NCBI RefSeq assembly: GCF_035594125.1
Contig: NC_087183.1
Location: forward strand, 8,409,868 to 8,473,867
Length of the DNA: 64,000 nucleotides
From: Scylla paramamosain
Taxonomy: Eukaryota > Arthropoda > Malacostraca > Decapoda > Portunidae
Reading direction: 5' to 3'
Shown piece by piece: positions 11,182-36,112 of this stretch (position 1 is its first letter; each line of letters begins with the position of its first letter). Under the pieces are notes generated by a model. That model searched no databases. It saw only the letters and a list, made by a program, of their open reading frames with translations, and was not told the DNA's origin. A program made the position numbers and the translations under genes.

Positions 11182-13480
11182 CTTGAAGATCATTAGTGTT
11201 ACAGATGCAAATGATTTTCTAACATTTCAAGGAATTTCACAGGATTTCATTGAGCTCACATACCAGGCATCAGAGAGTTGATGCATGCTAACTTTTGCAT
11301 ATGTGTCTCAGCCAGTTAGGAAATACAGTTGCAAAATTTTGGCTGCATAAAGTCTTTGGGTATTTAATTAAAATTTATTTCAATGAGACTAATGTGTATA
11401 TTAGATGAAGTAATCAGAGCTTGGGTCCCAGGTCTTTGAATAAACACGTATGATGGCAGTGAATCTGATGAGTTGGTGAGTCAATTAGGACCCAGATAGG
11501 TCTTAAATTCTATACTTGGTAATTATATGAAGAATAGTGCATATCATCAGCAAAATCTCTCCATGTAAGTGGTGGAGTGACAGGCTTGTTGGGCTTCTCA
11601 TCTTGTTAGCTCATATTTCACCAATTTTACCCCTTCAAATAAACATTCTTTGATTTGGATGGTGTGAATAAATTTGGATTTGGATGGTGTGAGTAAAGTA
11701 TTAAATGCAGTGGTTATGTGCAGGTCATGAAAATATGAGTTTTAAACATATGTAAATCAGAGACTTAATATCCAACACCTATATTCATTTTCGTAACGTA
11801 GTGCTATACTCAACTCACACCTGAAAGAAATGAGACAGTGTGTGTGGGTGTTTGAGTAGTGTTGCCCTCTGGTGTGTGTGTGTGTGTGTGTGTGTGTGTT
11901 GGTTCTTGATAGGAATGGTTTATGCCATATCATGGAAAGTTGTAAAAAAGTTAAGTTTAGAGAAAGTTTTGTTGAAAAAAATGGTGAAATTGTATTTTGA
12001 TATCTGATTTTCATTTTGTTTGCCTTTCCCAGTGCACCAGGCTTGGGAACATGACAGAAAAACAGTTTTATGATGGTGGAGCAATTTTCATATCTAAATA
12101 TCCAAAGTTGTGCTTATTACTGTGCATCACTTGTGGAGGTCTGAGTGCCATGCTGCAGTTTTAGCCACACAAAAGTGAAAGGGTTTTCAGAAATATTTCT
12201 GACCAAATGTTACAAACTCTTAGCTGGCTTAGAAGTGTTGCTCCCATCAGATATGAAAGTAAGGATGAGGAAATATTACTTAATTGGACAGTGGGAGTTG
12301 AGAAATTGATGGGCTGTAATTAGAAACAAGTGCAAGATTTTGAATAATTATGGGTGAACCAGAAGCAGATGATTGTAATAGACTGGCTGGAGCAGGATTG
12401 GTCAGATATACAGATACCCACAGTGAAGTCCCAATGTACCTATAACTCCCTCACATCAACAACAGAAGTTTTAACATTGGTTAGTGAGTCGTAGTCCCAA
12501 GCTGAAGATATACCAGCTGATAGTTTTCTCTTGTGTTACTACTGTTGATTGCAGACAGGTAAAGCTGAGGATGGAAATGGTGAGATTTGCAACATGGGGA
12601 ATCACACTCATGTGCTGTGTATTGTACAAAACCTCAGAAGTACCGAATATAAATATAGGATGTAGCAGTGGTGGCCATGACATATACAGAATGCATGATA
12701 AGTACCAGTTGACCACTTGTTGCTGCTGATAATGCTGAATGTATGTTCTTTATCATGTAGCAGATTCAACTATTTATTTTGAAAGGCATTGTGAGATGGA
12801 AGTGTATGGTAATCCCTTAGTAATCTGAACCAGTGCTGAATGTTGGATGAAGTGAGGCTTCTGTCACCATCCGAGCAACCCTCAGTTGAATGGACAAAAG
12901 TTTGGGTTAAAAGCCAAACTGTTTGGTGGCAAGAGATGAAGGCAGGGGTGACTGAAAAGATATGAGCACCTGGTGAGCAAATTCAGTGGATCTGGCAGGT
13001 GGTTTGGTGCAAAACAAAAGTTGGTTGCTCACAGTGCCAACCCACTCAGTGTTTGTGCCTGGTTGTCAGTGCAGCAGATCTTGTAGTGTACAGTAATGCA
13101 ATACATTACCTTAGGTAAACATATAGTATCATACACATTGTAGTGCAAGACTGAACATAGCCTTTAGTGTACCAAATAAAGCTTGATTTAGGCATCACAT
13201 CCAGCCATTCTGATTGCCCAAACTATCGGATAGACTAGCCATCCTCAGTGTATTGACTAATACATTTCCTTTCCTAAGAGTAAAATTTTTATAGATGTTG
13301 AATATATTTTACATTCTACTTCATATCCACCTGTTGGCTTTTGGTGATATGACTATACAGTCTGTTATATTTATTAACCATTCATCATCACCAGGAAGAC
13401 CATTACCTTTGCATTGGTTTAATAGTGTGCCTTGATACTTATTGAGGAGTAATAGTTTTCAGAGTGACTCTTCATGTCTA

Positions 13481-13675
13481 GGAAAAGGAAAGGATGTCCA
13501 TTAAGCATCAGGTGGAGTTCTGTGAAATTTTCTCACATTATTCTCCCACTGTCGTAGTAAGGGAAAAAAAAGTGATTGAGAAAAAGGAAAGGATGTCACT
13601 CAAGCACCAGGTGGAGTTCAGTGACATTTACTCAGGTTACTTTCCCATTAATGTAGTAAGGTAAAAGTGATTGAT
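13481..13675 (+). repeat. ~97-bp tandem duplication
   Basis: AAGGAAAGGATGTC...AGGTGGAGTTC...GTAGTAAGG...AAGTGATTGA occurs twice in tandem just upstream of the first Sec24AB coding exon. Confidence 0.7.
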
Positions 13676-13984
13676 AAGGATGTGTGTCATTCTGATAAAC
13701 TGCATTCTCACGTGTATTCTGCCTCTCTTTCTGATGCAGAGTTACTTGTATCTTCAGTCATCCCTTTCACCTGTAGATTATGGAACACTGCTTCCGTTTC
13801 CCTTCTTCCTGTGACTTGAGCTGTGTCAAGAGAGGAGCTCCAGGACTTGTGGAACTAAATTGGCCCACAGTTTTAGAACGTGTGACTATGGTGTGGTAGG
13901 TAGCTGAGCAGGCTTCCTCACTCTTATTCCTTTGGCCAGCCTCCACATGTAAGGAAAATCTGTATTCTTGTATCTCTCCTCAGG

Positions 13985-25696
<11,712 letters not shown>

Positions 25697-25979
25697 ATGT
25701 GTAATATTTTTTAATGTTTAGGAATAGTAAAGTGCATTTTGTGTGCAAACTATAGCGAGTGGGTGACCAGATTTTTGGGAGAATTGTTCGGTTCCTAAGG
25801 TGTCAGCCCTGTTTTATATTTTAGTCTCCAAGCCAAGGTTTCCTGTGATCAATAGGTACTCCATTTTGGTACTGAGGTGTAACTAAAGGCTGTCAGTGAG
25901 ATGACTTGCAATGTCCTTCTTTCATACCAGTCTAGCTTTTGTATATGATTTTTGTTTATATTGTAGTTTAAGTGCTTTC

Positions 25980-25980
<1 letters not shown>

Positions 25981-26019
<39 letters not shown>
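25981..26019. repeat. (GA)n in the Sec24AB 3' UTR
   Basis: 39 bp of GA between the stop codon and the candidate poly(A) signal. Confidence 0.9.
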
Positions 26020-26022
<3 letters not shown>

Positions 26023-26254
26023 TTTATTGGAAATCACATATTTGCTGTAACTAAGAAGGACAATTGTAATGTCAAACACCTTTTTATCCTTTATCAGAAA
26101 TAGTTTGATGCCTGTTAGTGTTGCAGTGAGTGAGTGAGCTGTGTCTGGTTGTGGAAGAGCGTCTTGGACAGGGACACACCAGGGGGTCGCCACACCATTC
26201 AGAAACATTGTAAAAAATGCCTCAAAGTTTCCAAACAAAAGTTGCATTGGTTCA

Positions 26255-26260
26255 AATAAA
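26255..26260 (+). terminator. Candidate Sec24AB poly(A) signal
   Basis: AATAAA 559 bp after the Sec24AB stop, in AT-rich sequence, with further AATAAA-like hexamers near 26,313. The 3' UTR would carry a (GA)n tract at 25,981-26,019. No cDNA end is available to confirm it. Confidence 0.4.
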
Positions 26261-26299
26261 ATAATTTATATTTTACATGTCTCGCTTGTCCACAGATGC

Positions 26300-26732
26300 T
26301 ATAGACAAATATATACATAAAATAAAAACAAGGATATATGAATATATACATATATATATATACATACGTTGCTCAATAATCTTGTTTATATATGGAAGTG
26401 TCTGTTAGGCTTTGCTCTGCTCTCTGTTTGGGACATGCTTCACCCTGGTAGCCAGAGGCAGTTGTGTTGGGGGCAAGGTGTTGGGTGTTCTTCCCACTGT
26501 ACTCTGTGGTGATGGCAAGGAACACTCAATTCAGCTGATGAGGTGTGTCAGGGCAGAAATTAGTGTTTTCTCTCATTTTGTATAATTTTTTTGAGGAAAT
26601 CTTGCCCAGTCTATGTTAGGTTATATTACTATTCCAGTCAAAGTTATATCTGATTGCTTTTGTGGTTGTTCAAGACTACTGTCAAGATGGCTGTAGTTTT
26701 TTTCAGCCAATGTAATACTGGGGTGGCAGCAA

Positions 26733-26776
<44 letters not shown>

Positions 26777-29700
26777 TTTCAACACTAGGGATGTATATAC
26801 TCGTATATGCTGTACATAATACACCCTTGCTCCAGTGCTGGTGGTAGTCAGTGTCTAGACATCATATGCACAAGTTAATGCTGAATGTTTCTTTAATTTG
26901 TGGTCAGTGAGAGGAAGTCCTTATTTATATACTACTTTGTTACTTTTTTGTAATTTTTGTGCAGCTGAAAATAGTGCCAATTACTGTAGCTCAATTTCTT
27001 TGATGAACAACATTCATGGAGCAGGAGTGCTGTGGGATCTCTTGTTGAAGGAATACAAAGAGCATCTGCTAAAAGGCAATGTTAAACAAGGACTTTCATC
27101 TTGGTGTGGATAACAAATGTTACTCTGCCATGACCAAGCAAACTCTCAAAACTTAACTGGAAAAACAAAATATATTTTAATGCATTATTTTAAGGTGCAA
27201 TGGAGTAGGAAGGAAAGTGGACCAAATACTAGTTAATTTTTAAGAAACTTTGGAAGCAGTTAGTCTTGATCACTTCAATTTCTTCATCCACTATTTTAAG
27301 ACCAATAGTAATTTGAGTTGGAAGTGTATTGCTCCTTAAAAAAGGTGTTTGATAGAAAGTGCATCCATGAACAAGAAGCCACTAAATGAATTGCTTGATT
27401 GCTTAACTTTTAGACTTGCCTGCAGATAATTTCAGATTGAGCAAAAGCTTCAGAAGTCATGCAATTGAATTAAAAGTTAAATCGATTTAGCATCAGGTAC
27501 ATCTGCTTACAATACTGTGTTGTGGAAAATCTAGAATTGAATAAGCTGGGCTACATACACAGATTTAACAGTACATGTCATGAATGGAAGTTTAGTTTTG
27601 GTATGTTAGCCAAAGTTTATGCTATAAAAGATATTTTTTACTTCCTTCATTCCAGTGCAGGGACTTAGTTTTGTAACTAAACAGCTCTTTGGTATATGGA
27701 GTGTAACAAGTCATTAGCATTGAGTGTTGCATCTCAGTTGATTCTGAACTGATGAAGTGAAAGGACTCAAACTGGTCTTGCCATAAATATCTATACACCC
27801 GGCTAACACCCAATGAAGGGGGATAATTGATACAACATATACACAAAATTAAAATGACATCTTGCCTGTTGGCTTCTAAGGAGGGCAAGGGTCAATCCAC
27901 ATTAGCCATTCTGCACAAGGGCTTGTGTTGTATCAGGGCCTGACAGTGACTTGGTGTACTACTCATGCTGCACCATGGTGGACCCTTTCCTATTCCTGTA
28001 TCTGACCCTATCAGTTGACCTGATCAGATGAGGATGAACCTCCCATAGAGGCCTTTGGGTCACAATCCATTTATGCATTCACATCTCTCCTCCTTTCCTA
28101 TCATGTACAACCCCTCTTCTTGCCAGATGAATTGATTACCACATGTTAACCTGAACTGAATTTTACTAAGAATAATCAGTACTGGTAGATAAATTGCTAA
28201 AGTAAGTATGGTCAAGGTGCAAAGTGGCGTATCTCGGCATGGCTTGTGTGAATGCAGTAACTCAGGATGTACAAGTGAAATGTTGAGGTCGTAAATTAAG
28301 AAATTGTCACAAAGGCATCATGTTCTGATATAGCAACTGTATCAATGCACATAATCTCAGTCATCGCTGTTGCTTTCAAGCTGAGCAGAAGTGAGGCTGA
28401 AGGAAGCTTTCATTAGTGTTATGTAACAAACACCTGAATCTAATTTCTCCACCTGATAGATGTAGCAGCAAAAAACCTAGTCAGAGAAATATAAAGTCAA
28501 AATACTCCATGGAAGAAGCTAAGGTTGTGCTTTGAGATTTGGCTGCAACAGCTTAGTGCATCAGTGTGAGAAAATTAGATGGATGGACAGTGTGCCAGGG
28601 TGAGAGTGCAACAAGTAGGAAGTTTAAATTTGACTGTCTTGAGGACTGGAAAGCTTATTGGAGTGTGCATTGTTGTTGTTATTATTATTTTTTTTTTTTT
28701 TATAGTCATTGCCATATCCAAAGCACTGGAGTAAAGGTGGTCACTGTACATTTCCAAGATGGTGAGCGAGGGAAGAGAGCACAATAAAATGTTATGAATC
28801 AATCTTCCTGTCATTATCCTTGTCTCTCTGCCTCCCCATCTCAGTTATGCTACATGCATCTCCCAGTGGTCTGCCTTCATGGCTCTCTCTGTCATTTACT
28901 TGTACGCAAAATTATGATTTCACATCTATCATAACATTTTTTTCACGTCCCCTTCCTCCACTATCATTCCACATCAAAATTTCGTTTCATGATGTCTCAC
29001 TGCCTCACTGCCTTCATATTATCATTACATTCCTTTGCATAACTCTGAACTACTTCCTAATTCTATTTTATCATTCCCACATGTAGTGCGTTTCATTTTG
29101 CAGGATAGTTTTCAGTTCACTGATGTGATGACTGATACTGACAAATAATAAGTCACGTCAAAACACGAGTTGAATTATGTGATCTGCTTCCACATGACTT
29201 CTTAAATGGATCACCTCCAAAGACAACATACATTTATGAACTATCAGCACACCTCACAGAACACCTTAACGCAGTGGAACCCGAACTGGAGATAAATGAC
29301 CCTCTGTAGATAACAATTTTTCGGGTTAATGGAGGGGTGACAAAAAAAATAAATAAATAAAAATAAAAAATACTTCAGTACCTGGCTTTAGGACTGATGC
29401 TGACTAAGTCTTAGTGTGCAAAGTTGTAAAGTAAACCCAATATGATATGTAATAAAATTGAACCGAATATCAATAAACATTAAAAATTACTTTAAAGTAT
29501 TATAACAGAAGAAATATGTATCTGAGTCAAAAGTCAAAAGTATTTTGACATATGCTTCACAGGACAATGACTCAGTACGCATGAACATGACGTGTTACTT
29601 ATTGTCTGACCCTGCCTCTATTTCACACCAAGGACTATACCTTCCTTGTTTCGCTCTGTCGGTTTCTCTGTGAGCATCAGCCGAGGTAGACAAACAGATT

Positions 29701-30380
29701 ATGTATGTGTAGGTACTTACCCTGTTCAATATACGCTGCCACTGTTGCATCCTCATGCTGAGTAAGCTCTTTAATATAGCCATTTTGAGAAAGGACAAAA
29801 AAAAAAAAAAACGCTTATCATGATATGTTAAATTGGGTAGCTAACTCAAAAAAAAGTTTAGGAAAAAAATGTTTAAATGGATGAAATCTTAACTTTTGCT
29901 AGTTGACATCATCATACACCTCACCGTGTTACAAGGACGTACGTACGTACGTATAACCCATAAATACCCTTTAATTTGTATCTAATTGCCATTGCCGACT
30001 TTATTTTCATTACCTAACAAGTCTGAGCACGACAACCTTTATGTTTACGCTTTATCTAACGAGTTACTACAGAGAATGAATTATAAAACTCGGCATTTGA
30101 CACCTAATAATGTATGTACGTAAGTACAATCACGCTAGCTTAGTAAGGCGTCTTGACAATATCCCGTAAGAAGAAGAAAAAAGTACTACCGATAAGAAAC
30201 TATTCATTCCAGCGGGTTTGTTTATCTGTAAGTGCTGCCTTAGAAAGAGATTATTTCACCAAGCGAGGCAACCCTGGCGCGACGCAGAGCTCAGAAAACT
30301 GACTAACTTCTCAGCAGGGAATCATAAAGGAAAGTGTTGCTGAGATTCGGTGCTTCGTTCTGTACCATGATTTAGACAAT
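26300..30380. other. Gene-poor region downstream of Sec24AB
   Basis: Only short frames; (CA)n at 26,736-26,774; an (ACGT)4 palindrome near 29,937-29,954. No gene supported. Confidence 0.5.
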
Positions 30381-30394
30381 CCATACACGGTGGG

Positions 30395-30690
30395 AGACGG
30401 GACGGGACAGAAAAGGGCAGAATGGAAAGGGACGAGAAAGGACAAGACAGGAGAGGAGAGGACAGGACAGGACAGGACAGGACAGGACGGGACGGAACGG
30501 AACTGTACGGTACGGTACGGGATAGGACGGGACGGGAGTGATCGGTTCAGCGCGGTACGGTACAGTATGGTACGGAACGGGACGGGACAGACAGGAAAGG
30601 ACGGGCAGAACAGGGCAGGACAGGGCAAGACATGACGGGACGGGATGGGACAGGACGGTACGGGACGGGACGGGACAGACAGGAAAGGAC
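30395..30690 (+). repeat. Degenerate GGACA/GGACG pentamer array
   Basis: About 290 bp built from GGGAC, GGACA and GGACG units with variants (GGTAC, GGAAC). It is strongly G/A-rich on the plus strand, with no T-rich interruptions longer than a few bases. Confidence 0.9.
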
Positions 30691-30992
30691 GGGCATTTTC
30701 CTAGGCCTCACATCACTGGGAAGGGAACAACAAGGTGGACAATTTTTCTACTGAAATTCTCCAATGTTATTTTCATTTCATTACGTAATAAGTAATCAAC
30801 TATCGCAGTCTATCACATCCTGGCACAAAGTCTGAGACTAAAGCTCTGAAACTATGAAACTCAGGCGTTTTCTGTAAACGAAAAAGTGAAGGAAATAAGA
30901 TAGGATAATTCTGTGGTACAATATAAGAGACTGGTGGAAGGAAGCACAAGATGCCTGCAGTCTCAGCCTTAGTCTCACAGTCTCTCACAGTC

Positions 30993-30997
<5 letters not shown>

Positions 30998-31066
<69 letters not shown>
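30998..31066. repeat. (CT)n microsatellite
   Basis: About 69 bp of CT preceded by a CTCACAGT triplication; a short (AC)n follows at 31,105. Confidence 0.95.
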
Positions 31067-31071
<5 letters not shown>

Positions 31072-31502
31072 AACTATTACTTCTACTGCTACTACTATTA
31101 CTACACACACACACACACACACATACACACACACAACTTCATGAGTATTATATATTTTGTGAGGCATTTAAATTAACATTACTTCCTCCGAGACTATGCA
31201 CGCTTTCCACGAGCATCTGCATTCGCGCATCCGCACTTTTAAACAATCTATCAATTTCTAATATATTTTTTTTCGTATATAATATAATCTACCAGTTTAT
31301 TTTCAACGTAATTATGAACAATACTAACAGCGAGTTGGAGCTTATTTAGAAAACCACATCATTGCAGGACTTAGAAAACCACATCATTGCCGGTCTACTC
31401 ATTGACTGCATTATATAAGAGGGGAGAGAGGAAGGTGAGAAAATATAGAGAAATTAAATAAAACTGTTATGCATACCCATATTTGTAGAGCAGCGAACTA
31501 GG

Positions 31503-31622
31503 ATGAAAACTTGATGACTTTGCTGATGACTGGTGGTGACCGGAGATGACTGCTAGTGACTGGTGGTGACTGGTGGTGACCGGGGATGACTGCTGGTGAC
31601 TGCTAGTGACTGGTGGTGACGA
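31503..31622 (+). repeat. TGACTGGTGG minisatellite
   Basis: About 11 imperfect 10-bp units of TGACTGGTGG/TGACTGCTAG/TGACCGGGGA type. Confidence 0.85.
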
Positions 31623-32287
31623 TACCTAAAATAATATCATATAAAAATTTCTCTTAGAGGATTAATAAGTGATGAGGCAGCTTCACTGTCCGGATATCAA
31701 AGATTGTACTGTGCTGAGACAAGTTTGGAAGGCAGACCAGTGAACCCTTTCAAGACTTTCCGTATCAGCTTTCACAGAGGAGCAATTCAAACAAGATCCT
31801 TTTATCTATGTAGCAATGAATAAGCCTCCCTCATGTAAAAAAAAAATAAATAAATAAATATATAAACTAAATAATAACGATAGCAACAGCAAGAAGAAGA
31901 CGGAGAAAGAGAAGAAGAAAGAAGTAAATGCAGAAAAGGAAAACAACAACAACAACAACAACAACAACAATTAAATAAACGAACTAACAATCCTGTCATG
32001 GCGAACGGAGCAGTATCAGTGCATAGGATCAGATACCATTATCCGAACACGTGAACCGAATCAAAACACTTTCGTAATCACAGGTGACACGCTCATTAGG
32101 TTGAAATGAAACACGCTACTTAAATGCAGCGCGGTATCTTTAGCAACCCTACACTCACACAGATGAATATATTACTATGATGTCTGCAGTCCGCCTAGCG
32201 TTAAGATAATGATGTAAAAATAAACTAAGAAAAAAAGCCAACATATTTTTTAGAAAACATCCTGAACCAGTTTATTCTAATATTTGC

Positions 32288-32291
<4 letters not shown>

Positions 32292-32347
<56 letters not shown>
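32292..32347. repeat. (GT)n microsatellite
   Basis: 56 bp of pure GT. Confidence 0.95.
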
Positions 32348-32352
<5 letters not shown>

Positions 32353-32450
32353 TGAGCCGTTTCGTAACCCACACAAGCATCACAGACAACCAGAAAACAG
32401 GTAAAGTACAAAATCACTGCCAGACTTTCACTGCTAACATGAGGAAAGGA

Positions 32451-32451
<1 letters not shown>

Positions 32452-32515
<64 letters not shown>

Positions 32516-32758
32516 CCTATTTACCAAGACTTTCTATTCCATTTCTCATTTTCTTCTTGTTATTCTGGGCAGCGGAGGAGGAGGGGAGGCTGTTTACCCA
32601 TGTGGCTGGCCCGGGGAGGAGGAGGAGGAGGAGGAGGAGGAGGAGGAGGAGGAGGCGGAGGGGGAGGAAGAGGAGGAGGAGGAGGAGGAGGAGGAGGAGG
32701 AGGAGAGAGCTAGCGGGAGAGGTTCGTCCCTGCCTTGATAGCTTTACCAGATGCCGAC

Positions 32759-32820
<62 letters not shown>
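32452..32820. repeat. (CT)n - (GGA)n - (CT)n cluster
   Basis: CT at 32,452-32,511, an interrupted GGA tract at 32,617-32,706 and CT at 32,760-32,820. Purine and pyrimidine tracts alternate on one strand. Confidence 0.9.
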
Positions 32821-32823
<3 letters not shown>

Positions 32824-33217
32824 CTCCTTCATTTCCCTTGGTGTATTTTCTCTAGCACGACAGAGACAAACAAAAGCAGCCTCGCCAGTAATAGGGCAAC
32901 ACGTTCTGGCCATAACAGACGCTTTTTTATGCTATTATTCTCTCCTACTCCTCTTCCTCCTCCTCCTCCTCCTTCGCCCTCCGTCATCTGCTGAACATTA
33001 AAGGTTTTATGCTCCGGAATTCTCGTCTGTGGGAGTTCAAAGTTCTTCTTAACGCCTCTTAACTGTTGCGTCAAGCCGGGGACACTTTCAGCGGTGACAA
33101 TTATGAAGGTCTTGAAAAGTTAATTGGCAGGCAGACTCACGCATGTCGAGGCTTACTTGTCTTTTTTGGTTTGCCGAGTCGTCGTCGTCGTCGCTTCGCA
33201 TAATGCATGAACATCGA

Positions 33218-33415
33218 GGCCGTATTTTGAAATGCTTTGGGTTCTCATAAGGATTATTTTTCAAAGGTCACATGCATAGTTCGTCAGGTTCTCAAGTGTG
33301 TTTTCTTTCATGGATAGTGTAGATTCCTAAAAATCATTACTCTGGTCACTACAAAACCCCAATAACGTTTACAGAGTTATCTAAAAAGTACTCGAGTTAA
33401 GATGGCGAAATGCAT
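33218..33415 (+). mobile_element. MITE-like dispersed repeat copy
   Basis: Starts GGCCGTATTTTGAAATGC, then TTTTTCAAAGGTCACATG and CAGGTTCTCAAGTGTGTTT. The far end is degraded. Confidence 0.5.
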
Positions 33416-34639
33416 CACAACACGCTTCATGATGCTTAATATTTAACAAGTATTTTATTTCAACGTGATTATCTCCTGCCCTGCTTGTTATCTTCCATCG
33501 TTTTAACAATATTTAAGTAAAGGGAAGCGGCGAGTCATATCAGGTGGCCGCGATGTAGTGTCTGCGCCTCCTTGTTATCAGTGACAACATTAAATATTAA
33601 GCTGTCAAGCAAGAACTAAACAAATTCAAGGTCTCGCGAGAACCCCACTTGGCGCCAGCTTTCTGGAAACGCGTGACAGTCTCCCGCTTCACGCCATTAC
33701 AGGGACTACCACTTCGGCGTCTCATCTCCACAGACACAAACACTTTAAAAGGGCTTCACTGGAAACAGCTGGGATTTTCAAGCGGATTTCCATGAATAGG
33801 AAAATAGTAGACACTGGTATAAGCAATTCAGGTTTTGAAGGGCTTTTCATGACTGTAGTGACTCTCAACAAGTTCTGGTGAACCGGTTCTTATCTTAGGC
33901 TCGACCAAACCTCAGGGTGACTTACTCGTGAGATCCGAAACAGACAGCAATACTGTATTATTTGCTTTCGTTGTAACTTAAGGGCGATGCTTGATTTGAG
34001 GGGCTCGGTTACTAATTGGAGATTTCTGTGAGGATGAGGGTTAAGAATCACTACTATAGTGAAATTATGGAATTTTCAAGTTTTCACGATTCTAGTGATA
34101 GTTTAACACATGCGTGGCTACTGCACCAAAGGAGAGGAAAAAAAAAATCCTACGAAAATCCTACATACGTTTTTCCTCGTTAATTAGTTGGTTATGGAAT
34201 GCTGCACATTGACCACTATTAAACCACTGGTTATCGTAAAGATTATATAAAGCCAGTTGACCTGCACAAGGCAGCTACTGTTTCTCAGGTCAACAAAATT
34301 GTCTTGTACAAACCTCGATTATGAATGAACGATCAACAATTTGAGAGCTAATGATAATAAATCTGAAAGCTAACGATAATTTAAAAACCGACGATTATGA
34401 CTTTCAAAGCCGACACACAACAAAGGAGCTGACCAAATATTTCGTAAAGTATTTTATTACATCTAATTTAACTTTCTTTACTTAGCAAAACTGTTTAGGG
34501 ATACTGAAATGAAATGCACGTTATTGGCAAGAGAAATGTTAATACAAGTTAGTTCCTTACTCCAAACTAATACTAATAAACTGTGTATCAGCTGGTTACC
34601 CCAATGGCATGCAAGAAAGGAAACATCAAGGACACGCAT

Positions 34640-34795
34640 CTTCAAGCGTTTCGTTCTCTCATAACCGTTCTAAAAGGTCACAGACATTTTAGTTCAGTTT
34701 TAATGGGTGTTCTTCCATACTGATACGGAGAAAGCGTGTAAGAATATAACCACAGTAATAAAAATACCTTTGAAAACAAAATATCTTCCATGACA
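34640..34795 (+). mobile_element. MITE-like dispersed repeat, degraded copy
   Basis: Contains AAGCGTTTCGTTCTCTCA, TAAAAGGTCACAGACAT and GGGTGTTCTTCC in family order, with AATAAAAATACCTTTG after. Terminal repeats are not recognisable. Confidence 0.35.
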
Positions 34796-35126
34796 GCCGG
34801 ATGTTTTTTCCCTGTTCATAATGGAATCCGTGAAAATATAACTACAATAGAAAAAATATAATTGAAAACTTAAAATATATTACATGACGGCGTGTAGAAA
34901 CTAATCGAAAGAAGACGTGAAAGAAAAAAATAAATAAAATAAACAAATAACATGGAAAAATAAAATAAGGAAATGAATACATAAACAAAAAAATAAAAAA
35001 ATAGAAAAACAGACGTAGATAAGACGAACCCTCCCAAGCCAATCTATCTCGGTGTGATAATATTTGTCCAGGCGTTGATTAATTGTTGTGCATTAATAAC
35101 TTCTTGGAAAAGCCCACTAGTGTAAC

Positions 35127-35161
<35 letters not shown>

Positions 35162-35959
35162 CAAAGTGAGTGTAAAGGGAGTCATAAAGGGGGTGTCAGT
35201 TTATGAAGCGCGGGGAGTGAGTGTCGAGTGTAGTGGGTGGCGGGGTATGTGGGAAGCTGTGAGCGAGGCAATGGTGGTGGGTGGACTTGGGTGTGGCTGC
35301 GGTGTGGGTGTGGCGGGTGTGGTGGGGGTCGTGAGAATCATGTGCCAAGGCCGTGGGTGTAGGGCGCAGGTGTGGGTGTTTGGCAAAGGCAGACTGGAAG
35401 ACAGTGGTTATGGCGGAGCAGAAGTACGACTAATTGGGTACATGAGTGGGGAGAGAACGGGTGTGGATGTGTGTGTGGATGGGTGCGTGGGAGGCAGGAG
35501 GAGGCGTAGGTGTGTGGGTAGCGGGGGACGTGAGGGGGCGTGGGTAAGGGGGGATGCGTGGGTGTGGGCGTGCTGATGAACCCGCCAGACGCCGCCCGGA
35601 GGGAGCTTAACACCGGTAGCCTTGGTCCCCCACACACACCTTGTCCCTCTCACCTTTTTGCTCGCCGCCACTTAACATTGCACAGAACGAATAAAGTTAT
35701 GATACCGCCAGATGTCCCAGCCTCTCCCTCACGCTCCCACCACTCCCAGCCTCTCATTGCCACTAATTATTTGAGGAAAAAAAGTGAAAATACGATGGGA
35801 TAGTTAACTTACCTTCTTCTCTTCGCCGCTTTGGCAAAATGGCAGAGTTTTTGGGTCCGAGCTACTTCATGGGTTCGAAACATCAGTTCGGGGATTGGTT
35901 CATGAAACTGCCTCCTTCAGTCCTCGCCGCGTCGCCACACTTACAGCTCGTGTACAGGT

Positions 35960-36112
35960 TTTCTCGTAAGGAATATTTTCAGAGACCACGGAGATAAGTC
36001 GGGTTCTCAAGAATGTTTTTCCATTAATGTAGGAGAACCTATGACTATCACTAGCAACATGGAAACACTCATGAAAACCCTAATAAGCTTCACGACAGTA
36101 ATTAACTTGAGT
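35960..36112 (+). mobile_element. MITE-like dispersed repeat, partial copy
   Basis: Carries ATTTTCAGAGACCACGG, TCGGGTTCTCAAGAATG, then AACATGGAAACACTCATG and AACCCTAATAAGCTTC in family order. Ends not clear. Confidence 0.4.

Larger units (their letters stand above)
9641..13983 (+). other. Presumed first intron of Sec24AB
   Basis: No coding exon was recognised. It contains a spaced duplication (9,640-9,935), (CA)n at 11,093-11,180, (GT)n near 11,871 and a 95-bp tandem duplication at 13,481-13,675. Its status as an intron depends on the inferred non-coding exon ending at 9640. Confidence 0.4.

Noticed and set aside
29937..29954. (ACGT)4 palindrome as a regulatory element
   Set aside because: A short self-complementary repeat with no associated gene or motif context; likely simple-sequence.
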